A DNA stretch of 5,422 bases from Candidatus Micrarchaeaceae archaeon (lineage in GTDB: Archaea > Micrarchaeota > Micrarchaeia > Micrarchaeales > CABMGC01): NCBI GenBank assembly GCA_027310795.1, contig DAIDAD010000041.1, positions 1 to 5,422 on the forward strand, given 5' to 3'. Every line of letters starts with the position of its first letter. Position 1 is the stretch's first letter. The notes under the pieces are model-generated. The model searched no databases, had not been told where the DNA came from, and saw only the letters and a list, made by a program, of their open reading frames with translations. Positions 1 to 5,422 of this stretch are shown in pieces. Both the position numbers and the translations under genes were made by a program.

Positions 1-71
1 TATAATTAGCAATTTTAAATATAAAATAGCAGTCAATACTCTACATTTACAATTAAATACCTTTTGATTGA

Positions 72-117
72 TTTTTATGCTTTTTGAGCGGGTTTTTATC
101 TTATTATGCATGTTTTT
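72..117 (+). terminator. Cluster of T-tracts, possible archaeal terminator
   Basis: Four runs of five T lie on the + strand at 72-76, 81-85, 93-97 and 113-117. Archaeal RNA polymerase can terminate at oligo-T in the non-template strand without a hairpin, so this could end a + strand transcript entering from the left. No gene is visible in 1-71 to need it, and the whole 1-180 stretch is A+T-rich, so the runs may only reflect base composition. Confidence 0.3.
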
Positions 118-124
118 CAGTTGG

Positions 125-132
125 TTTATATA
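125..132 (+). promoter_or_regulatory. TATA box for the mrp-orc1-mre11 cluster
   Basis: TTTATATA matches the archaeal TATA-box consensus. Initiation about 25 bases downstream of its centre would fall near 153-155, giving a leader of about 25 bases before the ATG at 180. No convincing BRE is seen just upstream. A second A+T-rich candidate at 13-28 is farther from the gene and fits less well. Confidence 0.5.
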
Positions 133-142
133 TTATATCGCT

Positions 143-160
143 CATAGTATATGCACTATG
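143..160. promoter_or_regulatory. Inverted repeat at the predicted start site, operator candidate
   Basis: CATAGT (143-148) and ACTATG (155-160) are perfect inverted copies separated by 6 bases. The element begins 10 bases after the TATA box and spans the predicted transcription start, a usual place for a dimeric repressor to block an archaeal promoter. A 6-base arm can arise by chance in such A+T-rich DNA, so the operator role is inference. Confidence 0.3.
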
Positions 161-168
161 TTTCTTAT

Positions 169-174
169 GGGGGT
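169..174 (+). promoter_or_regulatory. Shine-Dalgarno-like sequence deciding the mrp start
   Basis: GGGGGT lies 5 bases before the ATG at 180 and matches the GGAGGT core of archaeal ribosome-binding sites with one mismatch. This favours the start at 180 over an upstream TTG at 84. The ATGs at 151, 158 and 167 are out of frame with the gene. Confidence 0.5.
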
Positions 175-179
175 ATTTT

Positions 180-977
180 ATGGCAGATAATGAAAATGGC
201 GAAGCTCAGAAGACGACAATGATGCATTCATCAATACTCAGGGTCATAGAGGACAAGAAGAATATAAACCAGAAACTCTCCTGCATAAAGCACAAGATAG
301 GCATATACAGCGCAAAGGGAGGAGTCGGAAAGACAACTGTCGCTGTGAACACAGCGTTCATGCTGAACAGCATGGGCTACAAGGTGGGACTGATAGATGC
401 GGACATAGACTGCCCGAACACGCTTATGTTCCTAGGCATAAAAGGCACGTTCTCTGATGAATACCCGCTGAAGCCTGTTGAGAAGGACGGGGTGAAGATA
501 GTTTCAACGTCGATGTTTGTCGATGATGTGAAGAAGCCGATAATATGGAGGGGCCCGCTTGTCGCAAAGATGATACGCGAGTTCCTTGACAATACGGACT
601 GGGGGCAGCTTGATTATCTCATAATAGACCTGCCACCGGGGACCAGCGACGCTCCGCTTTCTATAATACAGCTGCTGTCTCTTGACGGATTTGTGCTAGT
701 GACCACGCCAAGGCACATCGCAGCAGTCAACACGATACGCTCAGGCATGATGGCGAAGCGGCTCGGTGTTGCTGTGCTTGGAGTGGTGGAGAACATGTCT
801 GATGGCACCGGCAGCGGCGGAGAGGAGGTTGCAAGGGAACTCGGCTGCGAACTCATAGGAAAAGTGACTGCAAACAAACTGTTCGGGGAGATGAGCGACT
901 CTGGAATGGTGCCGGTTCAGCATGATGAGCATGTGAAAAGGGAATTCGAAGCCATCATCAAGAAGATTGGCTTTTAA
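180..977 (+). CDS. mrp: Mrp/ApbC-like P-loop ATPase lacking the CxxC motif
   Basis: A 265-residue soluble ATPase of the MinD/Mrp family, whose typical members carry or insert iron-sulfur clusters in the cytoplasm. The deviant Walker A loop is at residues 46-53 (KGGVGKTT, with signature Lys46 and Lys51). A DADID motif follows at 73-77. The Mrp-type block at 124-157 reads WRGP, then WGQLDYLIIDLPPGTSD. ENMS is at 204-207. Typical Mrp proteins next have a CPxC loop that binds the cluster. Here that loop is missing: ENMS runs through a short Gly/Ser stretch straight into the GGEE helix, and the only cysteines are 36, 78 and 223. Nucleotide hydrolysis is therefore expected, but cluster transfer is doubtful; a ParA/MinD-like positioning role is an alternative. 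It is first in a cluster with orc1/cdc6, 9 bases downstream. Its stop is TAA. Confidence 0.85.
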   Translation: MADNENGEAQKTTMMHSSILRVIEDKKNINQKLSCIKHKIGIYSAKGGVGKTTVAVNTAFMLNSMGYKVGLIDADIDCPNTLMFLGIKGTFSDEYPLKPVEKDGVKIVSTSMFVDDVKKPIIWRGPLVAKMIREFLDNTDWGQLDYLIIDLPPGTSDAPLSIIQLLSLDGFVLVTTPRHIAAVNTIRSGMMAKRLGVAVLGVVENMSDGTGSGGEEVARELGCELIGKVTANKLFGEMSDSGMVPVQHDEHVKREFEAIIKKIGF

Positions 978-980
978 GAT

Positions 981-985
981 GGTGA
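981..985 (+). promoter_or_regulatory. GGTGA ribosome-binding motif unusually close to the orc1 start
   Basis: GGTGA is a canonical archaeal Shine-Dalgarno core but ends one base before the ATG at 987, closer than the usual spacing of about 5-9. The annotated start is still favoured because the N-terminus fits the family and the next in-frame Met (residue 26) would cut into conserved sequence. Ribosomes finishing mrp at 977 may reinitiate here. Confidence 0.4.
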
Positions 986-986
986 C

Positions 987-2186
987 ATGAAGGAACCGTT
1001 CTCTGATTTATTCAAGGATTCAAATGTCTTTGCAGACAGGGAGGTGCTTTCACCGCACTACATGCCCGAAAAGCTGCCTTACAGGGACAAGCAGATAGAA
1101 AGCATTGTAAGATTCATGACTCCTTCGTTAAGGGGCGAGCGCGGGCGGAACCTTTTCATATACGGAAAGACCGGCGCAGGCAAGACCTCATGTGTAAAGC
1201 ACATAGTTGAGAAGATCAAGGGATTGCCCACGATGGCCAAAGTCTCCTACATAAACTGCAGGATATACAACTCAAGGTACAGGGTGCTTTACAAGATAAC
1301 AGGCGATTACCTGCCGATATATGCAAAGCGCGGGTATGGCCTTGTCGACATTTACGAGAAGATAATAAACTGGATAGAGGAAGACGGAAAGATACTGATA
1401 GTGGTGCTTGACGAGATAGACATAGTCAAGGACCTTGACGACCTTGTGTACACGCTCACAAGGGCGAATAGCGACATAAAGTCAGGGGGCATAATGATAG
1501 TCGGGGTTTCAAACAAGATATCGTTCAAGGACGACCTCGACCCGAGGAGCCTATCGACCCTTTACGAGAACGAACTCGTGTTCCCTCCTTACAACTCCAC
1601 CGAGTTATCGATGATACTTAAGGAAAGGGCGGAGAGGGGCTTCAAGAAAGGCGCCATAGATGATGCTGCAATTAACCTTGCAGCCGCGATATCGGCGAAA
1701 GACAGTGGAGATGCCAGGCTTGCGCTGAAGGTGCTTTCGAAGGCAGGGGAGCTTGCAGATGAAAGAGGCGATGGCTTTGTTACCGTCAACGATGTGAATA
1801 ATGCATCTGAGGCTGCAGAAGAGGAGCTCGTTTACGAATTGGTCAACACGTTGCCAGAGCATCAGCGGCTCATAATATATGCGATTGCGCTGCTCTCGAT
1901 ACAGGGAAGCAGGTACAAACGGTTGAGCGGAGACAGCGAGGCTTATCTCTTCAGCGGCGACATCTACAACAAATATTCAGCCGTTTCAAAATCCATGTCT
2001 AAGAATCCGAAGAGCTCAAGGTGGTACAGGAAGTACATATTCGACCTTGAGATGCAGGGCATAATCACTGCATATGAATCTGGAAAGGGAATACGCGGCC
2101 ATACGAAGCTGATAAAACTTTCATACTCGCCTGATCGTATGAAGGAAACGGTTGAGAAAACGCTTTCCGCTGATTCTGAGGCGTGA
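987..2186 (+). CDS. cdc6: Orc1/Cdc6 replication initiator (AAA+ ATPase)
   Basis: A 399-residue archaeal initiator that binds origin DNA and loads the MCM helicase; the length is normal for the family. The N-terminus (residues 8-34) matches the usual lead-in, ending in YMPEKLPYRDKQ. The AAA+ core has Walker A at 60-67 (GKTGAGKT), Walker B at 137-143 ending in the DE pair (Asp142, Glu143), a sensor 1 Asn at 176, a likely arginine finger in DPR at 187, and sensor 2 in GDARLAL (Arg244). FPPYNSTEL at 199-207 is the familiar signature between the AAA+ base and lid. Residues from about 275 form the winged-helix DNA-binding domain, ending in a Gly/Arg-rich wing near 366-374. All ATPase residues are present. 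It lies 9 bases after the mrp-like gene and 4 before mre11, and ends in TGA. An origin is often next to this gene, but I could not identify origin repeats. Confidence 0.95.
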   Translation: MKEPFSDLFKDSNVFADREVLSPHYMPEKLPYRDKQIESIVRFMTPSLRGERGRNLFIYGKTGAGKTSCVKHIVEKIKGLPTMAKVSYINCRIYNSRYRVLYKITGDYLPIYAKRGYGLVDIYEKIINWIEEDGKILIVVLDEIDIVKDLDDLVYTLTRANSDIKSGGIMIVGVSNKISFKDDLDPRSLSTLYENELVFPPYNSTELSMILKERAERGFKKGAIDDAAINLAAAISAKDSGDARLALKVLSKAGELADERGDGFVTVNDVNNASEAAEEELVYELVNTLPEHQRLIIYAIALLSIQGSRYKRLSGDSEAYLFSGDIYNKYSAVSKSMSKNPKSSRWYRKYIFDLEMQGIITAYESGKGIRGHTKLIKLSYSPDRMKETVEKTLSADSEA

Positions 2187-2190
2187 TGAT

Positions 2191-3390
2191 ATGAGGATAG
2201 CGATACTCTCGGACCTGCACATCGGATATGAGCGCTTCAGGAAGGATGCATTTTCACAGGCGAAGGAGGCATTGGAAAAGGCCTGTGACTCTGCTGACGC
2301 GATAATAATACCCGGCGATATATTCGACACTAGGACCCCGAAGCCCGATGTCCTTGCAGAGGCAATAGTGCTTTTCAACGCAGTCAAGGAAAAGAAGTTC
2401 GAAGCTAAGATAATAGATTTCCATGGAAGCAGGAGGATATACACCACTGCGCCTGTGCTCGCAATACCCGGAACGCATGAGCGCAGGACCGACGATGTCG
2501 AGGATCCTGTCGACCTTCTGAACCTTACCTCGCTGGTAGCGGACATAGGCATGGGAGTTGCAGTCCTCGCAAAAGGAGATGAAAAAGTCGCAGTTACAGT
2601 GATCTCTGGAGTTGCTGAGGAGCGGTTCGGAGAGGCGTTGAAGTCGCCAGGGTTGAAACCTGTCGAGGGAGCATTCAACATACTGATGTTCCACCAGTCG
2701 ATATACGAGCTGCTGCCGTTCAGCGACACCTTCCTTAGGATGTCGGAGCTTCCGAAGGGATTTGACCTTTATGTGAACGGCCACATACACAACAAGGTTG
2801 AAAAGATGGTGCATGGCGTGCCGTTCCTGATTCCAGGCAGCACCGTACTTACACAGCTTAAGGAAGGCGAAACTGAGAAGAAGGGTTTTTTCATCTATGA
2901 CACGGAAACCGGCAAACACGAATTCATAAGGATAAATTCGAGGGGCTTTGAGATCATCAAGATAGACGCAGGAGAAGCTGCAGGAGAAGGGGAGCTTGCT
3001 GCGCATGTTGCAATGAGGGTGTCTGAGATTGTGTCAAGGCTCGGAAAGGGCTGCATAATCAGGATAGAGGTCACTGGAAACAGCCGCCATGTCAAGAGGG
3101 TTGATATGGAACTGCATGAGGCCGTGAAAAGGTTCAGGGATGATGCCGTGATAGAGATTGCGAGGAAAGGGATTGAAGGAGTCGCAGAAGAACGGGATCT
3201 GTCCGGAGCAAAAGGCGCGGACATCAACAGCATGCCTGTAAAAGAGATAGGCATGGGAATACTGCTCTCTGCGCTGAAGAAATCAGGCTACGACCTCAAG
3301 ATAAGCCCCACCGAGCTTTTTGAGAGGCTCGGCTCTCCGGAGAAAAAAGAGAAAGTGATTTCTGAAGTCATGAAGGCTCTTTTCGAATGA
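2191..3390 (+). CDS. mre11: Mre11-type DNA repair nuclease
   Basis: A 399-residue calcineurin-like phosphoesterase of the Mre11/SbcD family, the Mn-dependent nuclease that works with the Rad50 ATPase in processing double-strand breaks. Phosphoesterase motifs appear in order: DLHIG (Asp8, His10), GDIFD (Asp43), GTHE at 94-97, FHQS (His168) and GHIH (His198, His200), then PGS at 215-217. The third motif is normally GNHD/E; Asn is replaced by Thr95, while the presumed catalytic His96 is kept. Residues from about 250 form the capping and Rad50-binding part, ending in a charged helical tail. The ATG at 2191 is chosen because the conserved first strand (MRIAILSDLH) starts there; an upstream in-frame start at 2152 would overlap orc1. 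It lies 4 bases after orc1, probably co-transcribed. No rad50, herA or nurA is in the window, though these often accompany mre11. It ends in TGA. Confidence 0.9.
   Translation: MRIAILSDLHIGYERFRKDAFSQAKEALEKACDSADAIIIPGDIFDTRTPKPDVLAEAIVLFNAVKEKKFEAKIIDFHGSRRIYTTAPVLAIPGTHERRTDDVEDPVDLLNLTSLVADIGMGVAVLAKGDEKVAVTVISGVAEERFGEALKSPGLKPVEGAFNILMFHQSIYELLPFSDTFLRMSELPKGFDLYVNGHIHNKVEKMVHGVPFLIPGSTVLTQLKEGETEKKGFFIYDTETGKHEFIRINSRGFEIIKIDAGEAAGEGELAAHVAMRVSEIVSRLGKGCIIRIEVTGNSRHVKRVDMELHEAVKRFRDDAVIEIARKGIEGVAEERDLSGAKGADINSMPVKEIGMGILLSALKKSGYDLKISPTELFERLGSPEKKEKVISEVMKALFE
3311..3348. other. Stem-loop, palindrome and A6/T6 tract at the end of mre11
   Basis: CCGAGC (3311-3316) pairs with GCTCGG (3327-3332) across a 10-base loop. 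A perfect 10-base palindrome, TCTCCGGAGA, follows at 3334-3343, and a run of six A at 3343-3348 reads as T6 on the - strand. The T-tract lies about 45 bases past the alpha-subunit stop, so it could terminate the - strand operon from within mre11. The bases also encode mre11, so a structural role is inference. Confidence 0.25.
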
Positions 3391-3392
3391 AG

Positions 3393-4787
3393 TCATTTGC
3401 CGTTCTTGTACTGGTAGTATTTGAAGAGTTCCGATAATGACCTGACGGCTGCTGATGGCGAGTCATATACAGGAAGGCCTGCGCTCTCCATCATCGAGGC
3501 GTGCACGCTAGTGTACTCTGCGCCTATGCTTATCACTATCATGGGCTTGTCCATGTACTCCTTGAAATGGACCAGCTTTGCTACGACGCTTGAATCTGCG
3601 CCTGGGGTCTGGAACAGCGTTATCACGATCAGCATGTCTACGTTCTTGTCGTCCTTCAGTACAGAGACCGCAGTCTCGTATCTGTCTCCGCCTGCATCGC
3701 CTGCAAGGTCCAACGGTATCCTTATGTTCACAAGCGGCGGCATGCTCTTGCTGAGTATTGTTTTTGACTGCGGGCTGAGCTCTGCCATCTTCAGGTTTGA
3801 TGCGGAGCCTACTGCGTCTGTAGTAAGGACGCCTGCGCCGCCGCCGTTGGTTATTATGGCTATTCTGTTGCCCTTTGGTTCCGGCTCTGACACAAGCGCC
3901 TTTGTGTAATACAACAGGTCCGTTATGTCGTTTGCTATCGTGAATCCGAACTGCTCGAATACGCCTTCGTAGACTTCATAATCGCCTGCAAGCGATGCGG
4001 TATGCGAATGCGCAGCCGCCTGCCCCAGCGCAGTCCTCCCGCCTTTCAGGATCACGACGGGCTTCTTCTTCGTTATCCTCTTTGCAACGTCTATGAACTT
4101 CTTCCCGTCCTTAATGCCCTCTATGTACATTATTATGACTTTTGTATCGTCGTCATCCATCAGGTATTCCAGTATGTCGGATTCGTCTACGTATGCTGCG
4201 TTCCCGTATGAGATGAACTTTGAGAGGCCGAAGCCCTCTCCCGCTATGAGGTCTAGTATTGTGCTGCCGACCGCGCCGCTCTGCGAGACAAATGACACGT
4301 AGCCTACATTGGGCCTGCTTAGTTTGTAAGTAGGAAGGAACATCGTGTCTATTCTCGACCTAGGGTCCATGACGCCGAGGCAATTCGGACCAAGCATCGG
4401 CATCTTGTACTTTTCAGCTATTCTCGTTATGCTGTCCTGTAACTAATTGTTTCCTATCTCTGCGAACCCTGCAGTCCCTACTATGACACTCTTCACTCCC
4501 GACTTTCCGCACTCCTCGAGCGCCTTAGGAACAAACTCTGCAGGTATGGCTATCACCGCAAGGTCTATGTGCTCTTTTATATCGGTTATGCTAGTATGCG
4601 CCTTGATTCCGAGGATCGATTCTGCGCTCTTGTTCACTGCAAATAGCTTTCCAGCATATCCTGAGTTTATATAATTCTGGAGTATCACGTGGCCGACCTT
4701 GTCTGGGTTCCTCGACGCGCCTATGATCGCTACGGATTTTGGATTCAGCATCGGCTTGAGATCTATTTTCATTTGTTCACTTTTCAC
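3393..4787 (-). CDS. acdA: ADP-forming acyl-CoA synthetase alpha subunit with an in-frame TAG
   Basis: The CoA-binding, succinyl-CoA-synthetase-like subunit of ADP-forming acetyl/acyl-CoA synthetase, which converts acyl-CoA, ADP and phosphate to acid, CoA and ATP. Codons: GTG start at 4787 (464 sense-equivalent codons) or ATG at 4772 (459); the family starts close to the ATG, numbered here as 1. A Rossmann CoA-binding domain opens with SVAIIGAS at 13-20 and ends at GPNCLG (128-133). SQSGA at 163-167, Glu218 in YIEG and the phosphorylatable His257 in SHTASLAG follow; as I recall, the last two match the numbering of the Pyrococcus furiosus enzyme. TAG at codon 110 (4445-4443) interrupts the gene, but the frame, motifs and total length are otherwise intact. 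TAG sits in a variable stretch between GFAEIG and the helix before GPN. GTG overlaps the beta stop by 4 bases. It could be recoded, a young pseudogene, or a sequence error. The terminal stop is TGA. Confidence 0.85.
4443..4445 (-). other. In-frame TAG codon inside the alpha-subunit gene
   Basis: On the - strand the codons run GGA AAC AAT TAG TTA CAG GAC. The upstream part encodes GFAEIGNN and the downstream part LQDSITRIAEKYK followed by the conserved GPNCLG block, all in one frame. Homologues as I recall them have about two more residues here (pattern G-E-E-G-x-x-L/V-E), so the site is not a conserved catalytic position. Confidence 0.9.
4777..4787 (-). promoter_or_regulatory. GTGA motifs at the beta-alpha junction
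   Basis: Two GTGA motifs lie on the - strand, at 4787-4784 and 4780-4777. The first holds both the GTG start option of alpha and the TGA stop of beta. Either could act as a weak ribosome-binding site for the ATG at 4772, with spacings of 11 and 4 bases. The arrangement points to translational coupling whichever start is used. Confidence 0.35.
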
Positions 4788-5395
4788 TTCAGTATTCTTA
4801 TGTCCGCTATGTCGTATCCGTCTTTCCTGATTATGACGGGGTTGAGATCAAGTTCCTTTAGGTCTGTGGATTGCAAAAGTTTTGATACTTTTACGAGAAG
4901 TCCTGCGAGCAGCTTTGGGTCCGAACCTGAACTTATCACGCCGCCTGATTTGAGCGAACCTATCATTTTTTCTGCGTCCTGTGCGTTTATCGGACAGACC
5001 CGTATCACAACATCCTTTAATGCTTCAACGTATATGCCGCCTAGCCCCAGAAGAATCACCTTTCCGAACTGAGGGTCGGTCTTACCGCCTATTATCAGTT
5101 CTATTCCTCCTTTGGACATTCGCTGCACTATTACTCTGTACGGCTTCAGCGCCTTTGCCTTTTCACTGAGCTTCCTGAATGCTGAGCGTATCTCATCGTC
5201 GGTCCTCAGATTCAGCATCACCAGCCCGCTCTTTGACTTGTGCAGCGCCTTTCCAGATATCACTTTCATGACTATAGGCCCTTTTTTCGCCTTTGATATG
5301 GCTTCATCTGCAGAGTCCGCGTACCAGCTGCCTATGCTGCTGATTCCATATTTTTCGAGCAGCTTCTCTCCTGAAAAATAATCAGACAGTTCCAT
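4784..5395 (-). CDS. acdB: ADP-forming acyl-CoA synthetase beta subunit (ATP-grasp)
   Basis: A 203-residue ATP-grasp subunit that binds the nucleotide and exchanges phosphate with the alpha-subunit histidine; family members are usually somewhat longer, about 230. Recognisable parts are the start (LLEKYGI at 12-18), KVISGKALHKS at 44-54 with the single histidine His52 (likely the second catalytic histidine of this family), GIELIIGGKTDPQFG at 97-111, GLGGIYVE at 117-124 and ELDLNP at 181-186. Differences from the usual pattern: HKSDvGGV is HKSKSGLV, and the Arg-Gly near the end of the nucleotide site (G-x-R-G) is replaced by a Ser/Gly stretch at 150-160. The ATG at 5395 gives a family-like N-terminus but has no Shine-Dalgarno sequence. 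It is the first gene of a - strand operon and overlaps alpha by 4 bases if alpha uses GTG. It ends in TGA. Confidence 0.88.
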   Translation of the reverse strand: MELSDYFSGEKLLEKYGISSIGSWYADSADEAISKAKKGPIVMKVISGKALHKSKSGLVMLNLRTDDEIRSAFRKLSEKAKALKPYRVIVQRMSKGGIELIIGGKTDPQFGKVILLGLGGIYVEALKDVVIRVCPINAQDAEKMIGSLKSGGVISSGSDPKLLAGLLVKVSKLLQSTDLKELDLNPVIIRKDGYDIADIRILK

Positions 5396-5422
5396 GATAT
5401 TACTTTTTATAGAAAGTTAAGA

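Noticed and set aside
12..27. Inverted repeat ATTTTA-N4-TAAAAT
   Set aside because: It is made only of A and T in a stretch of about 18% G+C, where such pairs are expected by chance.
84..179. N-terminal extension of the mrp-like gene from a TTG at 84, giving a hydrophobic, membrane-like segment of about 30 residues
   Set aside because: The segment is T-rich and would give Phe/Leu/Tyr codons in any case. It contains the TATA box and inverted repeat, and a Shine-Dalgarno-like sequence sits correctly for the ATG at 180.
2121..3254. Long open frames on the - strand opposite mre11, including ones of about 200 and 250 codons
   Set aside because: The + strand carries an intact Mre11 with all phosphoesterase motifs in order. 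The opposite frames have low-complexity or unconvincing protein sequences.
3393..4403. Downstream part of the alpha gene as an independent gene starting at an ATG at 4403
   Set aside because: No ribosome-binding site precedes it, the start falls within the last strand of the CoA-binding domain, and the 13 codons between TAG and this ATG still look like the family sequence.
4415..4434. PYLIS-like hairpin just after the TAG on the - strand (CAGC paired with GCTG)
   Set aside because: The stem is only 4 base pairs with a 12-base loop and does not extend, so it could easily occur by chance.
3421..5381. Several open frames of 60-160 codons on the + strand opposite the acyl-CoA synthetase genes
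   Set aside because: They lie antisense to well-supported genes, show no recognisable motifs and lack ribosome-binding sites; they are by-products of the coding bias of the real genes.
5403..5412. TATA-like CTATAAAAAG upstream of the beta subunit on the - strand
   Set aside because: Its centre is only about 13 bases from the ATG, so initiation at the usual distance would start inside the gene, where no suitable later start codon is seen. The promoter may lie beyond the window edge.

Overview
The window reads as archaeal chromosome. An Orc1/Cdc6 initiator, an archaeal-type Mre11, an Mrp/ApbC-like P-loop ATPase and a two-subunit ADP-forming acyl-CoA synthetase occur together, Ile is often ATA and Arg often AGG, and there is a good archaeal TATA box. 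Genes are packed with gaps or overlaps of only a few bases, which would suit a small, streamlined genome. A DPANN-type lineage such as Micrarchaeota is possible, but that placement is a guess. Coding DNA is about 50% G+C where sampled (positions 541-600), against 25% in the first 180 bases.

Layout. Positions 1-179 are A+T-rich non-coding DNA with T-tracts, a TATA box, an inverted repeat at the predicted transcription start and a Shine-Dalgarno-like sequence. Next comes a tight + strand cluster: mrp-like ATPase (180-977), orc1/cdc6 (987-2186) and mre11 (2191-3390), with gaps of 9 and 4 bases. It pairs genome maintenance (replication initiation, double-strand-break processing) with a MinD/Mrp-family ATPase. 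A converging - strand operon fills the rest: the beta subunit (5395-4784), then the alpha subunit (4787 or 4772 to 3393) of an ADP-forming acetyl/acyl-CoA synthetase. This enzyme makes ATP from acyl-CoA, ADP and phosphate and is a typical archaeal energy-conserving step. The two operons meet tail to tail with 2 bases between stop codons.

The strongest anomaly is one in-frame TAG (4445-4443) in the alpha subunit gene. Everything on both sides stays in one frame and keeps the family motifs, so the full-length protein exists only if TAG is read through or recoded; otherwise this is a fresh nonsense mutation or a sequence error. The other four genes end in TGA (three) or TAA (one), and alpha itself ends in TGA. 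Other oddities are an Mrp homologue without the CxxC iron-sulfur motif, an Mre11 with Thr in place of the metal-binding Asn of the GNH motif, and a beta subunit with altered ATP-grasp signatures. I see no mobile element, CRISPR array, tRNA or rRNA, and no clearly new multi-gene system.
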